Notes: a model not told the origin generated them from the sequence alone. A stretch of DNA of 6,073 nt from Fidelibacterota bacterium (GCA_004124535.1 SCKQ01000077.1:1-6073); one strand, 5' to 3'. Positions 1 through 5,865 are shown, counted from the first letter of the stretch. A program made the numbers and translations.

Positions 1-68
1 CCTGCATAAATTGAATTAAATGGGAAAATATATACCGCTAATAATATGGGAACAATTTTCTTTAACAT
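1..68 (-). CDS. Exported protein of unknown function, N-terminal fragment (runs off the left edge)
   Basis: This is the start of a minus-strand gene whose remainder lies outside the window. From the ATG at 68 the reading frame gives MLKKIVPILLAVYIFPFNSI followed by YAG. That is a classical signal peptide: a Lys-Lys N-region, about 14 hydrophobic residues and a likely cleavage after Tyr-Ala. An in-frame ATG also sits directly upstream at 71. The Shine-Dalgarno AAGGAG (plus-strand positions 75-80) is 6 nt from the 68 start but only 3 nt from the 71 start, so 68 is preferred. A TAGATTTG box lies about 27 nt upstream. It reads in the same direction as the propeller gene but lies beyond that gene's terminator, so it probably has its own promoter. 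Only the signal peptide is visible, so nothing can be said about function. The context suggests another secreted or envelope protein. Confidence 0.75.
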   Translation of the reverse strand, partial: MLKKIVPILLAVYIFPFNSIYA

Positions 69-94
69 CATTATCTCCTTTGAATTTACCGTCC

Positions 95-119
95 CAAATC
101 TAACACCACTCCTGTAAAC
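95..119 (-). promoter_or_regulatory. Probable promoter of the left-edge gene, TAnnTTTG type
   Basis: On the minus strand TAGATTTG (102 to 95) matches the Bacteroidetes-type -7 consensus TAnnTTTG perfectly. The nearest upstream TTG (119-121) is formed by the end of the preceding terminator's T tract plus a G. The spacer is 16 nt, shorter than the 20 nt in the two better promoters of this window. The box lies about 15 nt upstream of the Shine-Dalgarno, so the implied leader is very short. The -7 match is seen directly; activity is inferred. Confidence 0.5.
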
Positions 120-144
120 AAAAAACCCCGCTACTGCGGGGCTT
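120..144 (-). terminator. Rho-independent terminator of the beta-propeller gene
   Basis: Read on the minus strand, stem CCCCGC / GCGGGG (plus positions 136-141 and 126-131) closes a 4-nt loop and is followed by six T. Flanking A residues extend the stem into the T tract. It begins 6 nt after the TAA stop at 150-152. The bases between stop and stem, ACATCAAG, recur before the stem after the gene ending at 3861, and almost unchanged after the gene ending at 5650, so this terminator belongs to the shared 3' cassette. Confidence 0.9.
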
Positions 145-149
145 GATGT

Positions 150-303
150 TTATTTCAACAGCACCATCTTCTTAGTCTGCATGTATTCCCCAGCCTGTAT
201 CTGGTACAGATAAATACCAGCACTCACTGGTTTACCATAATCATTAGTAGCATCCCATATGATTGATCGGTAACCAGCATCTTGGGTTTGGTTAATTAAG
301 GTT
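150..303 (-). repeat. 3' sorting-domain cassette, copy A (inverted relative to copies B and C)
   Basis: This is the last part of the propeller gene, from the codons for LINQT to the stop. It is close at nucleotide level to the 3' end of the gene at 2848-3861 and partly to that of the gene at 3950-5650. It shares an exact 41-nt run with copy C (211-251 against 5549-5589) and an exact 28-nt run across the stop codon with copy B. Similarity continues into the terminator, outside the constraint of coding. Confidence 0.85.
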
Positions 304-1940
304 TTTACTTGCCTGCCCAATATATCGTAAATGGTAATGTTTACGAAGTCGTTATGCGACAGTTCGAAACTTATTGTTGTTTTTGGATTGAAGGGATTCG
401 GATAGTTTTCGTGGAGAGAAAATTCGATTGGAACACCTTCAGATACCGTTGATAAACCAGTATAGTCTAGTGTTGTAATGTCAACATTTGGAGTGCCAAA
501 ATCGTGTAAAATATTCAATATTTCATAATACCCGTCATTATCTATATCTATTGGATGATTAAAAATGCCGGTATAATAGTCAGGGGAACTGGTGAAATCC
601 ACATCGTAGCGAATGAATCTATTTCCACTATCGTTCAAGAATAATGCATAAGAAATAATCCATTCTTGCTCGTTTGAATTATTCCAGCCATCTCTTGGTA
701 AGATATCATCAAACCCATCATTATTGAGATCTATTACAGTTATTCCAGTACCACCACTCCTAGGATAATCAAACCATTCAATTGGCAAGAATTCTTCCGT
801 TATATCCGTACCATCATCATCAAAAATTCGTATATAGTTTTCCTGAACTGTATTTGTTTCATGCCACCATTCTGTTACATACTCCATTTCTCCATCATGG
901 TCTATATCGGAAACCCAATAACCATTCTCTACTATAAATCCACCTCTTTTCTCACAATCCAAACCTATACTATCTATGACACCATTTATTCCGAAAGACT
1001 GATTTATATCAATTACTAATACTTCATACTGCCTTTCCATTATGTAGCGATCATTATCAACTAAAGATGGATCAACAAAAACGGAATCTAAAGTATCCCA
1101 CACTACTTCATTATAATGTGCTAGGTAAACAGTGTCATTTTTTACAGAAAAAAGACGGAGTTCTGTTTTTATCCATCCACTAATCGAAGGAGCTGCTGGT
1201 AAAGGCCATTCAAAAACAGGTTCTTGAGTAATATTATCTTCAGTATCGATTTCAAAAGAGAGAAAGAGCCGGTCATAAGCTCCATGCACATCGCGTATTC
1301 TTTGATATGAATCTGGGTTGTCGGAAATAAGCATTTCCAATTCGCCATCCAAATCCCAATCAAACATTCTAGCTTCACCGTGACCCCAATATTCTGTTAT
1401 TCCATTAAGTATATAGGTTGTTGTATCTAATATGACTCTATTGAGACCTTGTCCTGTATTAATGAAAAGTTTATCGGTATTATTTTGTACTCCTAAATAA
1501 TATGGAGGTTGTTGACCTTCTGGACCATGATAATTTACAGTTATAATTAATATATCTAAAAGATCATCGCCATTTATATCTCCCACTGTATGCTGAATAT
1601 TTGCAATATGACCTAATGGATTCATTAGGTAATTAGGATCTTCAACAAATTGTAGTTCACCGTTAGTATCTTGTCTTTTGAAAAGAGCTACATAAGTAGT
1701 GATTGTATCGTTACTTGCAATATTAATTACTAAATCATTCAATCCATCATCATTCCAGTCTGAAAAATTAAAATATTGATCCATCTTAAGCTGTAAACCG
1801 TTTAATGCCACAGTATCCAAAGTGCTTTGACTAAATACGAGGACATCCTCATCCACATTTATGACGGGAATTTCATTACTTTGAGAATAAACCAGTGTGA
1901 CGGATACTATTAACGAAAGCAGTATTATTGATTTTTTCAT
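150..1940 (-). CDS. Secreted FG-GAP/VCBS-type beta-propeller protein with C-terminal type IX sorting domain
   Basis: This 596-residue protein is predicted to be exported and then secreted or surface-attached. Residues 1-19 form a signal peptide (MKKSIILLSL, cleavage near Tyr-Ser/Gln). Residues about 55-490 carry at least six calcium-loop motifs of the DxDxDG kind: 61-69 (DWNDDGLND), 121-129, 194-202, 345-353, 404-412 and 465-473. Each lies in a hydrophobic beta context, the pattern of integrin-like FG-GAP/VCBS propellers. Such folds bind ligands or glycans, and here no enzymatic motif is seen. Residues about 506-596 are the sorting domain, starting ENYPNPFNP and ending KKMVLLK. The start at 1940 is supported by the signal peptide and by AGGA 8 nt upstream. 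It has its own conserved promoter and terminator, so it is monocistronic. It looks more A+T-rich than the peptidase gene. The ligand is unknown; the propeller and sorting calls are firm. Confidence 0.92.
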   Translation of the reverse strand: MKKSIILLSLIVSVTLVYSQSNEIPVINVDEDVLVFSQSTLDTVALNGLQLKMDQYFNFSDWNDDGLNDLVINIASNDTITTYVALFKRQDTNGELQFVEDPNYLMNPLGHIANIQHTVGDINGDDLLDILIITVNYHGPEGQQPPYYLGVQNNTDKLFINTGQGLNRVILDTTTYILNGITEYWGHGEARMFDWDLDGELEMLISDNPDSYQRIRDVHGAYDRLFLSFEIDTEDNITQEPVFEWPLPAAPSISGWIKTELRLFSVKNDTVYLAHYNEVVWDTLDSVFVDPSLVDNDRYIMERQYEVLVIDINQSFGINGVIDSIGLDCEKRGGFIVENGYWVSDIDHDGEMEYVTEWWHETNTVQENYIRIFDDDGTDITEEFLPIEWFDYPRSGGTGITVIDLNNDGFDDILPRDGWNNSNEQEWIISYALFLNDSGNRFIRYDVDFTSSPDYYTGIFNHPIDIDNDGYYEILNILHDFGTPNVDITTLDYTGLSTVSEGVPIEFSLHENYPNPFNPKTTISFELSHNDFVNITIYDILGRQVKTLINQTQDAGYRSIIWDATNDYGKPVSAGIYLYQIQAGEYMQTKKMVLLK

Positions 1941-1962
1941 AATCTCATTCCTATAAAATCAC

Positions 1963-2027
1963 AAAGCAGAGTAAATGTACGCTGCGCCAGTATATATACC
2001 AAAAAATAGCGTTACAATGTGTGCGCC
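1963..2027 (-). promoter_or_regulatory. Promoter block of the propeller gene, inverted copy of the block at 2754-2818
   Basis: On the minus strand the block starts with GGCGCACACATTGTAACGC, runs through TTTTTTG (TTG at 2002-2000), a 20-nt spacer and TACATTTA (1979-1972), and ends near CTGCTTT. TTG plus TACATTTA at 20 nt fits the TTTG/TAnnTTTG promoter of Bacteroidetes relatives with one mismatch in the second box. Against the block upstream of the gene at 2848 I count 55 of 65 identical positions with no gap. The upstream 28 bp match at 27 positions, the 9-bp middle part of the spacer at 4, and the downstream 28 bp at 24. Conservation of boxes and upstream element with a drifted spacer is what a working promoter should look like. 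The implied start is about 30 nt upstream of the ATG. Confidence 0.7.
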
Positions 2028-2041
2028 ACTTTTATTAATAG

Positions 2042-2083
2042 GGGTACCCGGTCTTTTCCGGTTTTGCGGGTTGGCAATTCGGT
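2042..2083. other. CGGT-rich upstream stretch
   Basis: This stretch lies between the propeller promoter and the near-palindrome at 2122-2145. It holds the 8-bp palindrome GGGTACCC (2042-2049), two CCGGT motifs exactly 10 bp apart (2048-2052 and 2058-2062) and another CGGT at 2080-2083. The same CGGT/ACCG words build the palindrome further upstream. One-turn spacing suggests protein binding on one DNA face, but this is inference; no coding potential is seen. Confidence 0.3.
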
Positions 2084-2121
2084 TGAGTTTTTCGATTTGG
2101 TTTACAAAGGGGAGGGGAGAA

Positions 2122-2145
2122 CGGTTACCGTTTAAACGGTTACCG
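2122..2145. promoter_or_regulatory. 24-bp near-perfect palindrome, possible operator
   Basis: Two copies of CGGTTACCG (2122-2130 and 2137-2145) flank TTTAAA. The centre ACCGTTTAAACGGT (2127-2140) is a perfect 14-bp palindrome. The full 24 bp is palindromic apart from one pair (2126/2141). Each half is itself a small dyad. This is the architecture of a dimer or tetramer operator, such as those of LacI or GntR-family regulators. It lies about 180 bp upstream of the propeller start codon, so a role in its control would be from a distance. No regulator gene is in the window. Confidence 0.45.
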
Positions 2146-2198
2146 GATTGATATATTAAGTCAATTTATGTATAATTATAATCAGTCTAGAAACAAGT

Positions 2199-2222
2199 AA
2201 CCCTCTTCGGTAAAAGAGGGTT
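2199..2222 (-). terminator. Hairpin downstream of the tRNA, probable terminator
   Basis: A perfect 9-bp stem AACCCTCTT / AAGAGGGTT (2199-2207 and 2214-2222) closes a 6-nt loop, 9 nt beyond the 3' end of the tRNA on the minus strand. The minus-strand tail (ACTTGTTTC) is only moderately T-rich. On the plus strand the stem is followed by TATTG, so neither side has a strong T tract. Position favours the end of the tRNA transcript, possibly acting in both directions. Confidence 0.6.
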
Positions 2223-2231
2223 TATTGACTG

Positions 2232-2304
<73 letters not shown>

Positions 2305-2316
2305 AATAATGGGCGT

Positions 2317-2363
2317 GGAAAATAATAAGAGCCTCTCGGTATACCAAGTTATTGAGAGGCTCT
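2317..2363 (-). promoter_or_regulatory. 10-bp inverted repeat just upstream of the tRNA: promoter overlap or upstream terminator
   Basis: AGAGCCTCTC / GAGAGGCTCT (2328-2337 and 2354-2363) form a perfect 10-bp stem, extendable by two wobble pairs. On the minus strand the second arm is followed by TTATTATTTT, which looks like a terminator for a transcript arriving from the right. But no gene is seen there. The same bases also offer a promoter: TTG in the loop (2347-2345), a 20-nt spacer and TATTTTCC (2324-2317), 12 nt before the tRNA. The 20-nt spacing equals that of the two conserved promoters, though the second box is a weak match. It may be a terminator or a tRNA promoter embedded in a dyad. 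Confidence 0.45.
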
Positions 2364-2450
2364 GCTCATTAATCACGTTTTAAAATTACTCCCAAAATTA
2401 CACTTATCTGAAATATCTGTGAAATCTTATTAGTACGTAGAAATGTTATT

Positions 2451-2476
2451 GTGTGGACACTTTAGTGTGGACACTT
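2451..2476. repeat. Two direct copies of GTGTGGACACTT, period 14
   Basis: The copies at 2451-2462 and 2465-2476 are identical and separated by TA. Each contains the small dyad GTGT-GG-ACAC. The second copy runs on into GGTGACCCCCAC. The arrangement resembles either tandem protein-binding sites or the end of a decayed insertion element, but I cannot assign it to a known family. Confidence 0.6.
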
Positions 2477-2512
2477 GGTGACCCCCACTACAATGCCATA
2501 AAATTTTCTTTA

Positions 2513-2603
2513 AGGGTATGGAACGTCACAGATGACGTTGGAAAACGTCAATAGCGGATGTGCCAGACGCACGAGAACACTGCCTTAATCACCCCCATAC
2601 CCT
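2513..2603. other. Nested dyad with ACGTCA motifs, possible folded RNA or protein-binding locus
   Basis: A 9-bp closing stem AGGGTATGG / CCATACCCT (2513-2521 and 2595-2603) encloses a 7-bp hairpin AACGTCA-CAGA-TGACGTT (2522-2539) directly against it, and a small GTGC-CAGAC-GCAC hairpin (about 2560-2572). The result is a branched fold on either strand. No T tract follows in either direction. The word ACGTCA also occurs at 2545-2550, and twice at 10-bp spacing at 2629-2634 and 2639-2644. The pairings are seen; whether this is RNA or DNA-level structure is unknown. Confidence 0.35.
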
Positions 2604-2753
2604 CATATTGGTAGTACAAAGATTCATTACGTCAATTAACGTCATTACAAGTTTTCGCTATTCGATTCATCCTAAAAAAGGCTAAGCGGATTTTTCAACC
2701 TAATTCGCACCCACCAACAAACCATTGGGACGGGTAGGGGTCGGAAAGAAAGA

Positions 2754-2818
2754 GGCGCACACATTGTTACGCTATTTTTTGATATTGAGGCTGGCGGAGG
2801 GTACATTTACGCTACTTT
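2754..2818 (+). promoter_or_regulatory. Promoter block of the unknown secreted protein gene, inverted copy of 1963-2027
   Basis: The plus strand carries GGCGCACACATTGTTACGC, then TTTTTTG (TTG at 2779-2781), a 20-nt spacer and TACATTTA (2802-2809). The spacing matches the block at 1963-2027 exactly, with 27 of 28 upstream positions identical. The transcription start would fall near 2815, about 30 nt before the ATG. A sigma-70-like TATAAT at 2818-2823 is present here but not in the other copy, so it is the weaker candidate. Confidence 0.7.
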
Positions 2819-2835
2819 ATAATAATAGCTGACCT

Positions 2836-2842
2836 AAGGAGG
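2836..2842 (+). promoter_or_regulatory. Strong Shine-Dalgarno AAGGAGG
   Basis: AAGGAGG lies 5 nt before the ATG at 2848 and fixes the start of the downstream gene. It is clearly stronger than the AGGA upstream of the propeller gene or the GGTGAG upstream of the peptidase gene. The two conserved promoters therefore drive messages with different initiation strength. Confidence 0.85.
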
Positions 2843-2847
2843 GTGCT

Positions 2848-3861
2848 ATGAAGAAGATATTAAGTATTTTTGCTATCTACGGAATTCTTTCCAATGTTAA
2901 TGCACAAGGATGGTCAGAATCCTTTAATGTGGATGCGACGCCTTCAGCTGCTTTCATATTGACCAGTGACATGACTTGGGCATGGTGGGGCTGGGAGTCT
3001 GCTGAAGTTACAGATGGAAATTTGACATTAGTTGGGGGGACTTCACCCTTTAATCCTGCTATTAATAGTTGCTGGATACAAATCGATCAAAGTATTGATC
3101 CCAATGCAGTAATAACCCCCGATTCTGTAACCATATATTTGAAAGTTAAATTTACCACAACTGGTACCCCTACGAATGGAGATCAATTACATGTAGCAGT
3201 AGCATTAGATCCTACATATCAATCCAACCAGAATGCATATGCGGTTGCATCCACGCCTGTTGGTTTTATTGGTGATTGGTACTTTCAAGACACTGGCCCA
3301 ACTCTTGCTCCAGCTCCTGCTGTTGGATATGATTCATGGTTTTGGGGAAAAATAGTCGTAAACGGTGATACAGTATCCGTCTGGGCGTTTGCCGATGGCG
3401 AAGCCCCAACAGATACGGCAAACTATACTTTCACACCAGATGGTGTTGCTTTAGGTACTGCTGCTCCTACTTTTTTCATCATTGGATTAACCGATGATGA
3501 TTCATCAGCCGTACTCATTAATGAAGTCTGGTATAACGAGACACCCACAGGAATGGGTATTTCCGATGATGCCCCTATTGTATCCAGTTATGAACTGAGT
3601 CAGAATTACCCTAATCCTTTCAACCCCACAACCCATATTCGTTTCAATATTCCAGAAACAGGTCTGGTTAATATCACCATCTATGACATGCTTGGTAGGC
3701 AGATAAAGTCTCTAATTAACCAAACCCTAGATGCTGGTTACATATCAATTATTTGGGATGCTACCAATGACTACGGTAAGCCGGTCAGTGCTGGTATTTA
3801 TTTATACCAGATACAGGCTGGTGAATACATTAGCACTAAGAAGATGGTGCTGTTGAAATAA
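2848..3861 (+). CDS. Secreted beta-rich protein of unknown function with C-terminal type IX sorting domain
   Basis: This 337-residue protein has a signal peptide at residues 1-20 (MKKILSIFAI, likely cut after Asn-Ala or Ala-Gln). A passenger of about 220 residues (21-240) follows, with no name I can give it. It alternates short hydrophobic strands with Gly/Thr/Asp turns and is rich in Trp (WAWWGWE at 44-50, WYF at 144-146, WFWGK at 164-168). The segments DGNLTLVGG (56-64), VTIYLKVKF (94-102) and WGKIVVNGDTVSVWA (166-180) recall the jelly-roll sandwich of concanavalin-like/LamG or family-16-like domains, but I see no catalytic motif. Residues about 247-337 are the sorting domain, starting QNYPNPFNP and ending KKMVLLK. 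The start is fixed by a strong Shine-Dalgarno. The gene has its own promoter and terminator. Carbohydrate or surface binding is a guess from fold only. Confidence 0.9.
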   Translation: MKKILSIFAIYGILSNVNAQGWSESFNVDATPSAAFILTSDMTWAWWGWESAEVTDGNLTLVGGTSPFNPAINSCWIQIDQSIDPNAVITPDSVTIYLKVKFTTTGTPTNGDQLHVAVALDPTYQSNQNAYAVASTPVGFIGDWYFQDTGPTLAPAPAVGYDSWFWGKIVVNGDTVSVWAFADGEAPTDTANYTFTPDGVALGTAAPTFFIIGLTDDDSSAVLINEVWYNETPTGMGISDDAPIVSSYELSQNYPNPFNPTTHIRFNIPETGLVNITIYDMLGRQIKSLINQTLDAGYISIIWDATNDYGKPVSAGIYLYQIQAGEYISTKKMVLLK

Positions 3862-3913
3862 ATTCTTTAATTAGGTTAACATCAAGCCCCGCCCATTAGC
3901 GGGGGGTTTTTTT
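3718..3913 (+). repeat. 3' sorting-domain cassette, copy B
   Basis: This is the end of the preceding gene plus its terminator. The final codons to the stop are identical to copy A over 28 nt, and 27 nt (3831-3857) are identical to copy C. The motif ACATCAAGCCCCGC, which directly follows the stop in copy A, appears here after 17 additional bases (3862-3878). Copy B therefore looks like the same cassette with an insertion, or the other two have lost that stretch. Confidence 0.85.
3879..3913 (+). terminator. Rho-independent terminator after the unknown secreted protein gene
   Basis: Stem CCCCGC / GCGGGG (3887-3892 and 3899-3904) with loop CCATTA is followed by two G and seven T (3907-3913). It shares ACATCAAGCCCCGC with the terminator at 120-144. 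It stands 36 nt before the next start codon, so the peptidase gene depends on readthrough or on a promoter within this short gap. Confidence 0.9.
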
Positions 3914-3926
3914 GTGGGATGATGGG

Positions 3927-3940
3927 TAGATTTTGGTGAG
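3927..3940 (+). promoter_or_regulatory. Weak promoter-like box and ribosome binding site before the peptidase gene
   Basis: TAGATTTTG (3927-3935) is one base away from TAnnTTTG. The only upstream TTG (3912-3914) is 12 nt off, too close for a standard pair. GGTGAG (3935-3940) lies 9 nt before the ATG and matches the GGTGA part of an extended Shine-Dalgarno. The gene may be expressed weakly or by readthrough. Confidence 0.3.
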
Positions 3941-3949
3941 AACATAGAT

Positions 3950-5650
3950 ATGAAAAAGTACTTATTATTTATCGTGTTGTGTTTGCTGGTTAATATGGCA
4001 AACGGTGGTATAGTCCCAGATGGAATGAAGTTTGCAGGACAGCTTGAAATGCGGAATAGCTGCATATCCCTTGAGCAGCGGGAAATCCTATTTGAACAAA
4101 TCCGGAGTTACAAAAATAGTCGAACGACAGCAGACTCGGTTTTTTTGGAAGATCCCATGGGGAATGGCGGGATGTTCGGTCCGCAAAACCTGATTCTTAA
4201 CTATGTGGATGAAGACAGCGCTTTCAATTCCGTCCTTGATTATTACTGTTCTTTTGCCACTTACGACGGTCACAAGGGGACGGATATTATTATTCCTACC
4301 TTCTGGCACATGGACGAGATGACCACCCCGGTTCTTGCGGCAGCGAATGGAAATGTGGTTTATACCCACGACGGGGAATTTGACAGGCAACTGGATTTGG
4401 ACTCCACAGCAGTGGCGAACCTGGTAACGGTGGAATACGACGCTGGGATTTATGGTCTCTATGGCCATTTGAAGAAAAACAGTATCCGGGTTGAAGAAGG
4501 GCAATTTGTTTTGATGGGCGACACACTTGGATATGTGGGCAGTTCCGGATTTTCCACTTGGCCACACCTCCACTACGAATTATTAGACTCCGATATGAAC
4601 ATGATTGATCCCTGGCATGGAGAATGTAATCCAGAAGCAAGTCAATGGAATAACCAGTATCCTTTTCTCGATGAACATCCTACCGAGGTCAAGAATTTCA
4701 TTTCGTCATCCTACCCCATCACATCGTTGGCGGATTTGAGAACGGCAATATCAGAAAACGCACCCTTTCGGAAACATGTTAATCCGGGAGAAACTTGGTG
4801 GTCCTACCTGCTGGTGATGAGCCTCCATAAGACGGATACTCTGAAATGGATGTTTTATAAAAATGGAACTTATGATTATCAAATTTCTTTAGTTCCGGGA
4901 GATAGCACCAACTACTGGCCAGAGTGGCTGGAAATATACCCCAGGAGTGACTGGGTTCAGGAGGCGTCTTTTCCGTCGGGAGATGACTGCCTTGGCGACT
5001 GGACAGAAAAATTCTACATCAATAGTGAGCTCATTGATTCACTGGCGTATGTCTGCGATAATATCCCCAACGAATCCCCCAACGTCCATCCTGTTATTTT
5101 TCAAGTGATGGCTGATGGAACCATCACTGCTGCGATTAATAGTGACGATGACGATGGGACCATCATCTGGAATAGTGCTAACATTCCACCTCAGCACGGC
5201 ACTTTTAAAACGTTTGGTGGATATCAGAGGAATTTCATTTATACACCTGATCCCGGGTTTAGCGGGCTGGATTCGGTCCAAATTATGGCAAAGGATGACA
5301 AAGGAGCCACCGAAATAGGCGTCCATTATTTTGATGTTCAGTATGTAAGTTTGGCAAATACAACAATTCCAAATCAGTTTGAACTCTATCAAAACTATCC
5401 CAATCCATTCAACCCAGTCACAACACTCCAGTACGCCTTGCCGGGAGATGCACTGGTTAATATCAATATCTATGATATGATGGGCAGAATAGTCAAAACT
5501 ATGGTAAACACAGAGCAGAACGCTGGTTTCAAATCAGTGCAATGGGACGCTACTAATGATTATGGTAAACCAGTGAGTGCTGGTATTTACCTATATCAGA
5601 TACAAGCTGGTGAATACAATAGCACTAAGAAGATGGTGCTGTTGAAGTAG
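3950..5650 (+). CDS. Secreted M23 (LytM-type) zinc metallopeptidase with C-terminal type IX sorting domain
   Basis: This 566-residue protein is predicted to cleave peptide crosslinks of peptidoglycan, or other glycine-rich peptides, outside the cell. Residues 1-19 form a signal peptide; Cys11 is not in a lipobox. Residues about 95-215 are the M23 domain: HKGTD gives zinc ligands His108 and Asp112, YGHL gives His173, and HLH gives His206 with zinc ligand His208. The GYVGSSG stretch (194-200) precedes HLH as in active family members, so the enzyme appears intact. Residues about 250-370 form an unassigned beta-rich segment with Cys347 and Cys369. Residues about 375-465 resemble a cadherin-like/Ig repeat (YTPDPGFSGLDSVQIMAKDD at 431-450). 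Residues about 475-566 are the sorting domain. The ATG at 3950 is chosen for the signal peptide and GGTGAG. The sequence looks more G+C-rich than the propeller gene. The exact substrate is unknown. Confidence 0.93.
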   Translation: MKKYLLFIVLCLLVNMANGGIVPDGMKFAGQLEMRNSCISLEQREILFEQIRSYKNSRTTADSVFLEDPMGNGGMFGPQNLILNYVDEDSAFNSVLDYYCSFATYDGHKGTDIIIPTFWHMDEMTTPVLAAANGNVVYTHDGEFDRQLDLDSTAVANLVTVEYDAGIYGLYGHLKKNSIRVEEGQFVLMGDTLGYVGSSGFSTWPHLHYELLDSDMNMIDPWHGECNPEASQWNNQYPFLDEHPTEVKNFISSSYPITSLADLRTAISENAPFRKHVNPGETWWSYLLVMSLHKTDTLKWMFYKNGTYDYQISLVPGDSTNYWPEWLEIYPRSDWVQEASFPSGDDCLGDWTEKFYINSELIDSLAYVCDNIPNESPNVHPVIFQVMADGTITAAINSDDDDGTIIWNSANIPPQHGTFKTFGGYQRNFIYTPDPGFSGLDSVQIMAKDDKGATEIGVHYFDVQYVSLANTTIPNQFELYQNYPNPFNPVTTLQYALPGDALVNINIYDMMGRIVKTMVNTEQNAGFKSVQWDATNDYGKPVSAGIYLYQIQAGEYNSTKKMVLLK

Positions 5651-5681
5651 ACATCAACCCGCCCAGTAGTTGGGTTTTTTG
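5549..5681 (+). repeat. 3' sorting-domain cassette, copy C
   Basis: The peptidase gene is divergent from the other two copies in the first half of the sorting domain (MMGRIVKTMVNTEQNAGF). It then becomes nearly identical: 5549-5589 equals 41 nt of copy A, and 5620-5646 equals 27 nt of copy B. ACATCAA follows the stop codon directly, as in copy A. The abrupt change in similarity within one domain is the mark of a recombination or conversion tract. Confidence 0.85.
5656..5680 (+). terminator. Rho-independent terminator of the peptidase gene
   Basis: AACCC / GGGTT (5656-5660 and 5672-5676) pair around an 11-nt loop, with a T tract from 5675. An alternative 4-bp stem CCCA/TGGG (5662-5665 and 5671-5674) is possible. 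It is weaker than the other two terminators but shares their wording (ACATCAA, CCCGC, AGTAG, then TTTTTTG), so it looks like a degenerated copy of the same element. Confidence 0.75.
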
Positions 5682-5683
5682 TT

Positions 5684-5865
5684 TATAGACATCCTGATTG
5701 ACTTTACCGCTATCTCTCCTTAGTTTGGCTCCAGAGAGGTAGTTTCCCCATTATGTTTCCACATCAGTTTTCTCAACCACTTTCCCAATCCCAACCTTGA
5801 AACTGACAGGGGGACGGTCGGGATGAAAGTATGATATGCCTCTGGCTCAAATAAAAGAGTTCAAA
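5684..5865. other. Intergenic stretch with one hairpin
   Basis: No coding potential is seen on either strand. CTATCTCTC and GAGAGGTAG (5710-5718 and 5734-5742) form a 9-bp stem with one wobble pair around a 15-nt loop. There is no following T tract, so it is not an obvious terminator. No TTG/TAnnTTTG pair with suitable spacing was found before the small ORF at 5866. Confidence 0.4.

Larger units (their letters stand above)
2365..2753. other. Repeat-rich intergenic region without a convincing gene
   Basis: I find no ORF with a plausible start, ribosome binding site and protein-like composition on either strand. The region holds a 12-bp direct repeat (2451-2476), a nested dyad (2513-2603) and five ACGTCA words (2522-2645). 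A short minus-strand frame around 2470-2590 gives unremarkable peptide interrupted by stops. It may be a decayed mobile element, a regulatory region for the gene at 2848, or an unrecognised structured RNA. Confidence 0.5.

Noticed and set aside
1169..1378. A 69-codon minus-strand frame within the propeller gene
   Set aside because: It is out of frame with the propeller protein, has no domain signature and no independent start signals.
2471..2610. Integron attC site or SRP/6S-type RNA
   Set aside because: The paired GTTRRRY/RYYYAAC core boxes of attC sites are not in the right places, and the conserved GGAAGCAG-like loop of SRP RNA is absent.
2671..2700. Terminator-like A tract and T tract around GGCTAAGCGG
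   Set aside because: The central pairing is only two or three base pairs; the A and T runs alone do not make a terminator.
3950..4006. Peptidase as a lipoprotein via Cys11
   Set aside because: The residue before Cys11 is Leu, not Gly, Ala or Ser, so there is no lipobox; an ordinary signal peptide fits better.
4088..4640. Minus-strand open frames of 161 and 114 codons inside the peptidase gene
   Set aside because: They lie fully antisense to a well-supported M23 domain, lack signal or family motifs, and their composition (rich in Cys, His, Pro, Arg) is that of a shadow frame.
5039..5392. Minus-strand frame of 117 codons and plus-strand frame of 67 codons in the 3' half of the peptidase gene
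   Set aside because: Both overlap a continuous coding frame with recognisable cadherin-like and sorting domains and have no ribosome binding site.
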